A stretch of DNA of 64,000 nucleotides from Zantedeschia hybrid cultivar (taxonomy: Eukaryota > Streptophyta > Magnoliopsida > Alismatales > Araceae), in NCBI GenBank assembly GCA_030544215.1, contig JARZZO010000011.1, positions 14,866,001 to 14,930,000 on the forward strand. The letters are read 5' to 3'. Every line of letters begins with the position of its first letter. Positions within the stretch are counted from its first letter, which is position 1. Shown piece by piece: positions 25,017 through 37,800 of this stretch. The notes under the pieces are model-generated. The model had not been told where the DNA came from. It ran no database searches and worked only from the letters and a program-made list of their open reading frames with translations. Both the position numbers and the translations under genes were made by a program.

Positions 25017-28000
25017 TGCAATTTTTTATTAATCATTCTTTTGCACCTTGATCACTGTTCATATGTGCACTTTTACCCAATTTCTTTGGAAAAATAACCG
25101 GGAATCTGGCATTATCACCTCGGATAACCGCAGCAGGGATCACACCATGATCTTAAAATTCCGATTGTGGAGGACCAAAGTGGCTGAAATTCGAGATGTT
25201 TTAGGAATATGTGGCAGTTCTCAACTCATGTTTCCACAAGGTTGGCCTGCTGCTTACTTCTAAAATAAGTTGAGGGAACCAACTTAGTGGCTCAATTGAC
25301 TTCACCCTACGACCTCCCCTTGGAAGGTCTCAGGTTAAAGTCCTTTGGTAGTCTGCAAATTCCCTTTGTTGTTCAGACAACGTATCCTGTGGGATTATTT
25401 CCCCTGATTTGTCGGATTATCTCTCTAGAAATCAACTTGAGCCTAGAATTGCTTTTTAATTAGGCCGAATTGTTGGTGCTGCATAGAATTATCTCCCTAA
25501 CGAGAAAAAATATTAGATTTTATCTGAAATCACATCTTGATCTTCCATATATATGTGTAAATATCTGGCCAATTGAGCCAACATATTAAAAAAAAAAAAG
25601 TTATGAACAGCTGTGGTGTGGTGAAAATCAATCTTAAAATATGAAATTTTGAGCTCTTGCGAGTATCTACTGCCCCATCGGAGAGCTGTCTAGGATTCTA
25701 AAATATTAGGCAGGAAGATGGAAAACTCTGGACATTGGTGCATCACTCACAAAGGAGGTCAAATTAATACTTCATTTATTTTTTCTGATTAAATCACTGA
25801 TTCATCTAAGTTCCTAGATCTCATTTTTGGTCATGGGATTCTGTTGCGGTGCCTGTAAAGTAAGATTGTAAATTCAGGAGTGCTGTATGAGACCGATATT
25901 GCATTAGGTCCAACAGGCGTGGGATCTATAAGAATGGATCTATGTTAGGTCGATGGGGAAGAAAATGAGAAAGGTAAAAACTCGGTAGAAAAGGGCTTCT
26001 TTTGCATACTTTTCTCAATTTTTTCTGCGCACAGATCTGTCTTGGAACTCCATGTATGCCTTTTTTCCAACACGAATTTAGTGTCATCTGCGCCCTTACT
26101 ATCATCTTTCATCAACTATCCATCAAAATATATTTCCTTTAGGGTCTAGTAAGGTTGCAGCATTTTTTTTCACTGATGGTAGCTAGTATGCCAAATTGGG
26201 AATCGAGGGATTCTTTTATTATTCTTTTGTTTAGATTCCTGAAGAATTTAAAAGGGAGACGGATAATGAATATCTAATGCCATTTTTTAAATTTTTGAGA
26301 AAAATCTGAAACTGGATGAGACGCATGTCGATTTGTTCACATTATCAATCGTTTTAGCTTCTTTCAAAAATTAAAAACTTCCAATTTTTCCTCTGACACA
26401 AACAAACACACCTATCCTTTATGCCTCTTTAATATGTTGACTGATAACAGCCAGCCATGCGATCAGCAACAATCTGCAAAAGCTTCAGAACCTCCACGTG
26501 TGTCCAAATAATTATGGAGTCTTTTGATGCTATCTGTTGTAACCAATGTAACTTTATCACTTCTTGAGATTTGTTTCCCTCGTGTATATCCATTGTAACA
26601 TATCTCTTTACATCTATATATAATATACAATGAGGAGATGGCAAGAAATGTTGTGCCTCTCCTTCTTCAACGTTTCAACACTTTTATTGACAAAGAATTT
26701 TACTTGCTGCACCGTCTAACAGTGCAATAAGTACACAAAAAAAAAAAAAGAATTTTCTTAAGGTCAACCTCAATATGTTTCATGTGTCCTCGTAGATCGA
26801 ACTAAGTTGAATGACTTAAAAATAAAAAAATGTTATTAGATTTGGCTCATTAAGAATGTCTTTTTTTTTACTGTTTACCGAGGTTTGATTTTAAATTTTC
26901 GATTTTTTTTTAAATTATTCAATCAGACATAGAGCTATACAAATACGTGAGAAGAAGATTCCCCGAAGTGTGTGGCTCGGTTCTTATCCCACACTGAAAA
27001 ACGGAGTTTGTCTACGTTTATTTTGCCCTCCAGTGACCAGACGCGATGTGCGCCCACTGGGCGAAGTCTTCTCATTATCATCTGCAGATTTAATCCCAAC
27101 AGTTTTGGAACTCTCAATTTCTCAATTCTGAGTTTGATATAATTAGATAATGGTATTTTTGTTTTAAAATGTCTTAAATTCCCACCTTTTTCATTACATG
27201 CATCTAACTAAAGTTATTAGAAAGAACACATCTAATGCTAGCTTAATAAATTTCCTTTTCGATATTGATCCCTATGAACACAGTGAATTCGAAATAAATC
27301 TTTATATCTAACGTATTTCGAAATTAGTCCCAATAAATTTGATACAATTAGTAATAAATCATTCCAACTAAAAATCATTTAAAAGAAGTATATATTCATG
27401 GAATATTCTTCAAACTTACGTTAAAATGGATAGAAATACTTGAAATGACTCTAAAAAAATAAAAAATTGAGCCCTAATGAACATTGAAAGGTGACTTTAA
27501 TGGGTCAAGCCTAATAATAATTTTAGATTTTTTAGATTATCCAATCAAAGATCGAGTTGTCCGAACATGTAGGATATGTTTTAGCTGATGAAAATTAATT
27601 TATTATTTTTTTATAATTTTGACTATAATGACAGTCAGTGCGGCAAGTAAAACTCAAAATTTAAACAAGGATCTAAACGACTTTTTCAGGATGAGTTAAA
27701 CTTAAACTAATGTTTAACTATGGTAGAATTTAAAAAAAAAAATAACGGAAGCAAACGGTAAGGATTAAAAATTAAAAAATTTAAGTTTATAAGGACTAAT
27801 GCCAAATATGCAAGATTTAGGCACTTATTTAAAATTCATTATGTTTCTAGGGATTGATATTTAAGAAAATCTAGATTTTATATATAGCGTAACTATTATA
27901 TATCAATTTTATTTTTTATGGAATTGAAAATCAAAATTAAGATGTGGAAACAATAGTTTTTGTTTCCAATTCCGATAACTTATCCAAACTTTCCGATTCC

Positions 28001-29700
28001 AATTTAGATAGTTAGCGGATGGAGTTTTCTATCTGAATTCATTTTTTAAAATAAAAAATAGATCAAAAACTCAAATAATTAAATTTTTATTTGCAATCCT
28101 AAAGGGGAGAGGAGGGAAGGGATGGAAACATTACAGGGGAGGGCAGGGAAGTACTTGAGAGTGTGGGCGAAAGATGACATGAAAAAGAAAAATTCATTTG
28201 GCATCAATTTGACTCGTCACACAACATTCACTTTATAAAAAATTGTAAAAATGAGTCAACCCACTGTCAAACTTTACAAAAAAGACTCATCTTAGTTTTT
28301 TTTTTTTTAACCGGTAGAAATATTTACATGTGATTACGGATAAAATCTAAGAGATCTTCTAGAGTCAGAGATAAATCTGAATTAGTCAATAATTCTGTCT
28401 AATTAGACTAAAAATCTAGATGCATCTGATCATCTGAAAAAATAATCTTATCCATCGATGATAAACATTTTAAGAAAATTTGAGACCTTTCAATTAAGAA
28501 GTAAAAAGTGAACTAACTGTACCGAGCAGTTGACTATGACTGTCTTAGCTGAGCACGAAAGGAACAGTTTTATAGAAATTTCCGCCCTCCTCACATAGTT
28601 GAGAGTTGGAGATGTGGCCCGACTCCAAATGGACACCATGTGCATTCGTCACATCCAAACCGGCTAAGTTTTCTATGCCACAGCAGAGGACAGGACAAGG
28701 TGGGTGAAGAAGACGTACGTTCAGAAATATATTTGACTTGGTCAAACGTTAATTAAAATAAATTCTATATTTTAAAAAAATCCAACAACTTAACAAATAT
28801 TCGAGAAAACAGGCATAGGGAACACGACTGGTGACCAGCTTTCTGACCAACTTTAAATTATTTTTTCCAAGTCAAGTCGTCGCGTGCGTCCTAACATAAG
28901 CCCGCGTTTCTGACCAGCTCCTGCCTCCCCGTGGTGGTCCGCTGCCACCCGTCTCTTCCGTACGCTTGCCTTCTCCACCTTCGAGATCAAATTCTCTGCA
29001 TCTTATTTTCTGAAGTTTTGTATACATAAAAGTAAAAATAAATCGATCAATTCATTAGAAAGGATAAATAAAATATTTCATTTATTACAGAGTTAGTGCA
29101 TAAAGAGTTCAAAGAATAAAGTTTAAAAGATTTCAGGTAGATTGTGGGAGGCTGATGCATTCTTTAAACTTTGATTCCCATTTATACTAAGTAGACTCGA
29201 CGCGAGAGAGAGAATATATTCTCCTTTCCTCTTGCTGCATGTCTTTTATCACGTGACTCAGCGGTCATTGGTCATGTATATATATATATAAAGTATTATT
29301 TTAGACGTGAAAGTAATGTTATGAATAAACTCTCAACCTTTCGCGCTAAGAAAATTATGGGATGAAGCTAACGGAACGAGATCTTCTGAATCTCTCTTCA
29401 CTGATCTTGAAATGATGAGATAATTTCATTATTTCTGATCTCCGATCCCTTATAATTGGTAGGACACGAACACGTGTATTGGACACGGTAATATCTTAAA
29501 AATAAAATACAAAGACATAAGAACATATAAATATATATACATGAATGTGTATTTACATATATATATATATATATATAATAAAATATGATTACTAAAATTT
29601 ATCTAAAATATAAATAAAAATAGAAAAAATATAAATATAATTAAATATAAATATAAAGTTTATCTAAATAAATAAATAATTGTAAAAAAAAAAGTAAGGC
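25017..29700. other. intergenic spacer between SFH and LLG, no gene seen
   Basis: It is AT-rich with short random frames on both strands. A (TA)n tract lies at about 29274-29291, another at 29557-29577. No tRNA, MITE boundary or conserved protein segment was found. A short GC-richer piece at 28860-28985 is not coding-like. Confidence 0.5.
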
Positions 29701-29938
29701 TGCCGTCATGGAAGCCAGATGACATTCCTGAGATTGGAGAATTGCGCGAAATCTCTAACCTTTCCATCTCCACTGGAAACCAAATTTTTTCTCACTGGCT
29801 TCTTTCTCTAACGTCCTCCCCTCTCTCTGCTGCAGACATTGGTCTACTGTAGGAGACGCGAAAAAAATAAGAAGAAGTGAGAAGAACAGGGGAAGAGTAG
29901 TACTGTAGTAGACGCGGCTCAAATTTCTCGGGGACCAA

Positions 29939-31001
29939 ATGGGTCGGAGACGCCCCCGCAGCACCACCACCTCCACGGGAGCCGCCGCCGCCTCCTTGCT
30001 GGCGATCGCCTTCTTCCTCCTGGCCGGCGTCGCCGCCTCCGCCTACGCATCCGCCTCGTTCATCTCAGGTGGTCATCCCAACCATCCCCACAACTCTCTC
30101 TTTCTCTCTATCTAGACTTATCTACCTATCCGTCCCTTCTCTATCTGTGTGTGTTTTCTTGCGAATTGATGGGAAAATTGTGTTGGTCTCGTGTCTTTTG
30201 GCGGCAGATGTCGCGCTGGGATCGCACGGTTCGTCGGGCAGAAGTCTGCTCCAGGCAAAGCAGAGTAAGATCTCTCCTTTTGTTGATGCAACTGTGGGTA
30301 TTCTATTTTTCTATGCTTGCTGTAGTGGAAAGGGGATGTCTTTGTGATGCTAGGGTTCTGTGTGCCCCCGTCTCTGTCTAGAACCCAGGTTCTATAAAAT
30401 AAAAGGGGAAAAAGAAGAAGAAAGGAGGAGGGAAAGAGAGAGAGAGAGACTAATGAAGGAGGGGTTGGTTTAAGGTGAGCTGGGCCTTCTTAGGCGATAA
30501 GCTCAATTGTGTTTGTCTACAGTGGATAACTCTGCAGCATCTTGTCGTCTATGCCGAATTTGTGGACGAAACAGAGGCAGGTAAAGGAAAGAGCAATGGA
30601 AAAGGTGATTAAAGGGAGGAACTAGGCTGCTATTCAAAGAAACCCATGTCTCCGGCTCTAGTTACGGTGTTGAAAGGAAGGAGGGTTCCCAACATCTCCA
30701 AACGTTTGAATTCAACCTTGTCTTCAAGGTAGGTCTGTATAATCAGGGAATTTATCTGGTGAGGAGTGAGATGTCTCCCATGTGGCATACTGGCATCTTC
30801 TAGTAGTAAATCATCCCATTCCCATCTGGCTAGCACCTTACTGATGGTCCAATAACTGATTCATTCGCTTGACAATCTGCTGCTTCCTTCTAGCTTTTGT
30901 GTAGATTTAGAATTTTCCTAATGGGAAGCATGTTAAGTAGTTAATTGTGCTAAAGAGTATATTGAATGGGCATGTATAGGTGTTCTAGTCCTAGTTGTAA
31001 T

Positions 31002-31032
<31 letters not shown>

Positions 31033-34000
31033 GGAAAATGATACAGTATGCTGCCATGGATTTGTGTGCAGTCTGTGGACTGTATCAAGATCCTTAGAAT
31101 CATTATCCGGCAGTTCTCCAAAAAAAAAAAAAGAAGGGAAGAAAACAGCAAGAGAGGTCTTGGGGGGGGGGGGGGGGGGGTTGTCTGTTGATCCTTTTTT
31201 TTTTTTTTTCGCAGTCAATTCTTTTGCTGCCATGCTAAAGCCTCTGTGAACTTCTGGCACGAAAGGTGCCCAACACAGAAACATAGTTGTGCGCTGCCAG
31301 CGAAAATAAATAGGGGAAAGCACTGTATTGGCCCCCTATACATGTCCTAGATTTACTTGTACCTGGGAGATGTATATGTAGCATATGTGTTGGGCTTACC
31401 AACTGAAGGCTGAAGCTCTCCCTTTTGTTGACGAGTTAGTATCATGCACCAGGATGTTGTTCTGGAACCAAGATGCTAGAACACAAATTCTATCAGTGAA
31501 AAGGAAACATAAAAAAGAAGATACGAAGAGGAACATAGAGACAACGAGATGCAAGGTAACCCAGGCCTCCATTGATGCAAACAACACTGACCACTGTATT
31601 GCCCTCCAATAAATAGCCATATGACATCTATCATATTTACATATAAAACAAGGGCAAATATAGGACAACTGACAAAGACAATTAAGGAAATAACTTGACC
31701 TCTTTTCGAAGAAGTCCATGATTTCAACTTTAATTGGGACCTCAGAGAAACCAAGATTCACAGATTCTTTATGTTTCAATATTTCTGTTGTTTTAGCACC
31801 ATTTTATGCAAAATTATGGATGAACGAAAAGAAAATCAGGGAATGGGACCTCTGGTGATTGAATGGAAAGGTAAGTGGGTTTTTTTGAAATCCTTCTTGC
31901 TTAATTTTTTTTTTTTCAGGATTTGATGTAATTCTTCTCCCATGGAGCTTTGTACAGATTTGCTGATTTATTTTCTGAGGCATAGGGTGTTCTTTTTCTA
32001 GTTTCACTGCATATAGCTTACGGAGAATATGAGGTACAATTGCATAATGACCAATGATTTCGTTGACGTCTAAGTTGCAGATTTTATCATAGAAATAATA
32101 GCAAAGAGGTGATCAGCAGCTCTGCGATCATGACGCTGGGGAGTAAAAGAGGAGAATGGACTAGGACATTGATGTGAAAGGTGGACAACTGTTGTTAATA
32201 TCTTGTTTCTTATATACAATCGAAGATGTACCATCCACGAGATACATGGGCAAAACAATAAAAAATCCTGATCATACAATCCTAAAGACTCGCATAGCTG
32301 CATATCCTGTTATTCAACAATTATAAAAAATTATCTTACAATCCCTAATACAAGTCACGATCTAGTATTAATCTAATTTCTTGACTTAGTCATGATCCAA
32401 CATCAATCCTAACAATATTGTCTTGGAGTATGAGAAGGGAAACTTCAGAGCTGAGATTGAAACAATTATAGATTATGGGGCATTTGATCACTATATTAGG
32501 CAGCTCTATCAATATCAATTTTGATATTGCTACTAATAGTATGTATTTGGTTATGCATGATCAATTTTTATATTGCTATTAATAGTATGTATTTGGTTAT
32601 GCTCGCTAACTTTTATAGTGCTATTATTAGTATGTATTTGGTTATGCTTGATCAATTTTGATGTTCATGCAGTTGTAGTGTATTGTCATAACTGTTGGCC
32701 CAAAGCTATGATAAACCTTAGAGGGGAGAGGTGAATAGGGTTTTCAAAAACTCGATGCATCCACAAGTTTAACAACAATAAGAAGGGAGGTAGAGAATAT
32801 GGAGACAATCACACATAATGAGACACTACGTCCACTCACCAAGCACATTTGGGTATCTACTACTAGAGGAATCTAGTAAGAACACACACGCTAGTTTTCA
32901 CAGTGCTAGCTCACCAACACACATGCTCAATGAATTGTGCAACAACTAGAAATTGAATGAAACAAGTAATGAACAATGAGAAATGAAAGATCAAACAACT
33001 TAAGAACCAATAAGTGCAGCTTTGATCTCTTTCACTTTGAACTTTGCAATGTGCTCTTTCTTCTATGCTTTGATGGCCTTTGCATAACCCTAAGAGTCCC
33101 TTTTATAGACCCTAAGTTGCCAAAGAGCCGTTGCGGGTGTCAGCAAGGAGGATCTTCAACATTTGGAAGGTCCAATGTTCAAAAATTACAGTGCGGTCAG
33201 GGAGGTGTCGACACCATGGGCATCTCCTACGGCTCGGGCTCTCTCTGTGAGCCTGAGGTGTCAACACCGTACAGTAAGGTGTTGACACCATGAGCATCTC
33301 CAAAGGCTCGGGTTCTCTCTGTGAGCATGAGGTGTCGACACTAGACAGTTAGGTGTCAACACCTTGGAGAATTCCAAAGCATCCACGGCCTCTGTTGTAA
33401 CATCTCTGGGTCTAAATTATAGCCTCAATGGCATTAAGGCTAACTGAGAAAAGTTACAAACAAATACATATTAGGTTTGGTGATCTGTAGGGCTTAAATG
33501 GAAGAGCAAAACATAAAGAGACATAGAATTAAATACTACAAACATGTCCTAGGAAGCTCACAAGTAGACTTATATTTATCGCTTGAACAGTAAATCAAAA
33601 GTACATCATTATACATATTTTCTTTTAGTTCTGTGATATATGAGGTGAAGTATAGGATTCATATCTAACAAAAGAGTAACAACTAAAGACTCGTACATTA
33701 CACACACCACACTACTTATTGCCTATCCGATCCTCTGTTTTTATCTCCGTGTCTACTGTTGCTAACAACTAGCTCCCTCACCTGCTACCTTCATAAACAA
33801 GGAAGAACGGCAGTGAGTAACAACTCATATAAAGTGCCTACACGAGTCAATTTTACAGCAATACAACTAAAAGAAAATAAAACTACCTAACTAAGAGAAT
33901 ATAGATAGTCAACTAAAACTCAATTAAACAGAAATGAGACTCTCAGGATAACTCCATAAATATACATACTCAATTCTAATTAAATAGCAAAATTTAAGCA

Positions 34001-35580
34001 AAACATGAACGTAGAAATCTATGTAGTTTCACACGGTAATTTAACAGTTACCATGGCAACAATAGAGTAATAGTTACAATAGGCTTGGTTTGTGTGATAT
34101 TATTCCATCTAATTCAAGCTTGTTTGTCGGACTAACTGGGTCACACAATTTGCAATTTCATATTATCCTGGACCCGGTCATGTGTGCACACAAGAGGAGG
34201 TTCTACTCCCTATCCTACGGTCATAGAGCCCGGGACTATTATGCTAATCCCCCAGTAAAAGGGCAATTTGCGGCCGGGACTAGGACACTAATCCCCCAAT
34301 AAAAGGGCAGTATGTGGCCTGACCACACCCCCAGTAAAAGGGTTACAACCCAATCCTTTTGTTTTCCTCTAGGACCCACAGTGGTTGATTCCAATTTAGC
34401 ATTGTTAATATATGCAATCATCAAAATCATGTTATGATGGTTCACACACATGTGAATGCTCAAATGGAGAAATCCATGCCAAATGGAAACACAACCTATC
34501 TATATTTCCAAATAAGAAACCATCCCAAGGGAAATTTATATATATGTACATGATGGCGGGTTCAATAAAATGATTTTTTTTACAAATAAGCCCCTAAACT
34601 CTTTAATATTACAATAAGCTCCCCCTCCAATCTGACTATTTACATATAAACCCCCACAATCTTCAAATATTTATTAAAAAGTCCTTGCCGTCAGGTATGT
34701 AGCATAGTTGTTAAGAGAGGACTGACCAGTGTTGGGTTAAGTTTAACCCCATTTGGAAGACTATCCTTCTACCCTTGGTTAAACCTCACCCCATAGCCCA
34801 TGAACCCCATCTATCGTGAGCATTGCAGGTGGCCCAACAAAGCATGAGGTTCCACGACTTCGTCGCCTTTGCCGCTGAACGGACTGTCGGCAGGCACTTC
34901 TCCTCTCCTCCTTCTACTCCTTTGGCGCCAACCCCCTCGACCGCGAGGGAGGCGGCGGTAGGGGGATCCTGTCAAAGGCCTTCCGGAACTCCACTATCAT
35001 GGCGTCCCTAAACTTGTCCAGCTGCTCGTCCTCTTCAATCTTCTCCTCCTCCACCCTCCCCTTACGCCCCCTCCACCGCCTTCCGATCACGTGCCACCGC
35101 AGCCTCCCATGATTGTCCGCCGTCGATCCGCAATTGGCTAAGAGGAGATGGTGACCCCCTCCGCCGCCGTCGCCACCACTGCTGCTACACACTCTAACGG
35201 GGACGTCTCCGCAGGGCTCGACCTTGACGTAGCGGAGGAGGCACTAGTTGCCCCAGCTCATGAAAGGGAAGGAGAAGTTGCGGAGGCATGATTAGGAGGA
35301 CGACATGCGGCCAAAGGAGAAGGTGGGGGATTGGTGGTGGTGGTGTTGCTGCAACTGCGGCGGCGGCGGCAGCATGTTGTTCGCCCGCCAGGTGGGGTCC
35401 TCATCAACCTCCACCATGGGACGATCTCTACTGTCGAAGCGGAGGGATGAGTGGCTTGTGGGGAGGAGGAGGTTTGTTGGGGTTAGATCTAGAGGGATTT
35501 CTAGGATTTTGCAAAGGTTGGTGAGGGGGAGAAGGAGAAGAGGCAAGAGAGAGGAGGGGGGAGGCAGTCATGGCATCTAA

Positions 35581-35612
<32 letters not shown>

Positions 35613-37719
35613 AGAGGGGAGGAGGGCGTTGGCGTTGGATTGGGTGGCATCGAGGGTGCTAGGCATTAGGGCCGCCGAAGTGCGCGTCGGGGATGCCATG
35701 CATTGGGGTCGCCGGAGTGGGCATCGGGAGTGCCAGGTAGTGGGGTTGCCGGAGTGGGCGTTGGGAGTGCCAGGTGCCGGGGTTGCCGGAGTGGGAAGGA
35801 ATAGGGTTAGGCGTCAAGGGTGCAGGGCATTAGGAGCATAGTTGTCAATCCCATCCCGTCCCGGCCGGAATTGGCTGGGACATCTCGTCCCAGTGAGAAA
35901 ACGGGATGGGACAATTTATTGTTTGTCCCTGTTAGCGTCCTGATCTGTCCCAGCTTCTCTGGATATGTCTCGGCGTGTCCCACCCAAAATTATATTTTAG
36001 CCTAAGATTTTCCAAATCCCTTAAGCTACTTGTAAGCCTCTTTTAGGAGTTTCACTTGATAAATATACTCCTTTATATACCCATAAAGCCATCCTAAACA
36101 CTTTTATTGCATTAATTGTATTATTTATATACGATATGTTTGTTTTGCTAGTATTTACAGACTTACAATATACATATGTTCTATATTTATTGGAATATGT
36201 ATGAGAAGAATTTCGGAACAGGACGCCGAAATGGTCCGAGACACTAGGACCCCCATCTCAGTAGAAAAACATGACAAAGACCGGGATGGGATTGATAACT
36301 ATGATTAGGAGAAGGAATATTCCTTGGTATAACCACTATAGTCAATGTCTCTTAACCACATGGGCTTTTTAATAAACATTTGAATATTGTGAGGGTTTAT
36401 ATGTGAATAGTCAAATTGGAAGGGCTTATTTGTAACATTGAAAGATTATAGGGACTTATTTGTAATATTGAAAGATTATGGGGACTTATTTGTAAAAAAA
36501 CCCTAAATAAATACATGCTCTCATATTTCATGTGCTTACAGAATTAAAAGGTGCAGTCTACTCTTGTTTCAGATTTACAATAACCTAGTACAAGGAATCA
36601 ATAGTTTTCAATCATGTTTTTCTTGTCTAAAGGTTCCCCTAATCCACATTTACACTTCCCCTAGCAGCAACATGGCTATAAAAACAGTGCAAAACCTTCC
36701 CCCTACCTAGGGGTTTACAAAATACCCACTTCCTACAAAGGAAAGGGTGAAAAGGAGGAGAAGAAGAAGGCTTAGAAAAGAATGGAGAGGTGTAGAGAGC
36801 AATCTACCTAGCTTGGTAGATCGCTCTGCTAATTCCTGTCACCAGCAGGTTGGAGTTCCCCCTTCTTCCTCTTTCACTGTCTTGTTGAAAAGGTTTCCAC
36901 CACCTTGGTTTCTTCCTCCTCCTTCCTCTCTATCTCTCTCTCACACACGCGCACACACTCAATTTCTGGTGTTTACCTCTCTCTTTCTGGCTCTCCCACT
37001 CTTAACTTCTCTCTCTCACCCCCTCCTCCTGCAGCTAAAGCTGGCCCAGGATGGGGAGGGGCTGGCTGCCCACCCTCTTTTATGGAGGGGTGGGAGGCGG
37101 CAATCTGCTGCCAGCTGGCAGCAGCTCCCCCGTTGGACCTCACTTAAGGGCCAATTAGGGAACCGCCCCTCACAAGTGGGCTGGCCCATTAAGGTAGGTC
37201 CACAGCTGGCCCAATGACCCCTTCTCCATTTATTTTAAGTCCACTAAAAGAAAGAAAATTTTATAGATTACACCTCACAGTTTTAGAAATTGTCTTTGTA
37301 GTTTATTGTTACGAAGTTGACAAATCTTAGGTATCTTATTCCCCTAAATATGATTCAAAGTAAATGGCTTTTATTTGTATAGTTTCATTTACTTAAGATA
37401 GTACATGTAAAAAAAGGAAGTATCTCCCATTGGAATCCAATAAAAATATCAGAAAAATCATATCCTAAACCTATAAAGAGTCAACTCTCCCTTCTAAGAA
37501 ATTTTTTTTTTTCAAATTTTTGACGATTCCGCAAAAACACCCATGTTCCGTTGACCTATAAAATAACCTCCTCCGATTAATATAAAAATCTCACAAATCA
37601 TGGTGCCCATCCTCTATGTTTAAAACTCAAAATCCGGCAAAATAAGTCAAGGGTACAAGGTATTTCTCCAGGGGCCTTACCATCCTCTACCTCTCTCCCT
37701 CTCTCTCTCTCTCTCTCTT

Positions 37720-37800
<81 letters not shown>

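Larger units (their letters stand above)
34572..36503. mobile_element. Mutator-like element with long TIRs and GC-rich cargo (Pack-MULE-like)
   Basis: The left arm (34572 to about 34727) begins GATTTTTTTTACAAATAAG and carries GACTATTTACATATAAACCC, CTTCAAATATTTATTAAAAA and TTGTTAAGAGA. The right arm (about 36352-36503) is its reverse complement: TCTCTTAACCACAT, TTTTTAATAAACATTTGAAT, GGGTTTATATGTGAATAGTC, CTTATTTGTAAAAAAACCC. About 150 bases per arm match. The right arm has one extra ATTTGTAATATTGAAAGATTA-type repeat. Flanks CAATAAAAT and TAAATAAAT agree at only 6 of 9 positions. Between the arms lies GC-rich, gene-like DNA (34800-35830) with no transposase, the hallmark of a Pack-MULE. Confidence 0.75.

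Noticed and set aside
31130..31215. Poly-G/poly-T tract as a functional element
   Set aside because: Simple homopolymers typical of intron DNA or assembly artefacts. Lengths may be unreliable.
36747..37217. 156-codon + strand frame
   Set aside because: Starts in an Arg-rich low-complexity run, passes through C/T-rich leader-like DNA and matches nothing; treated as LTR-like sequence.
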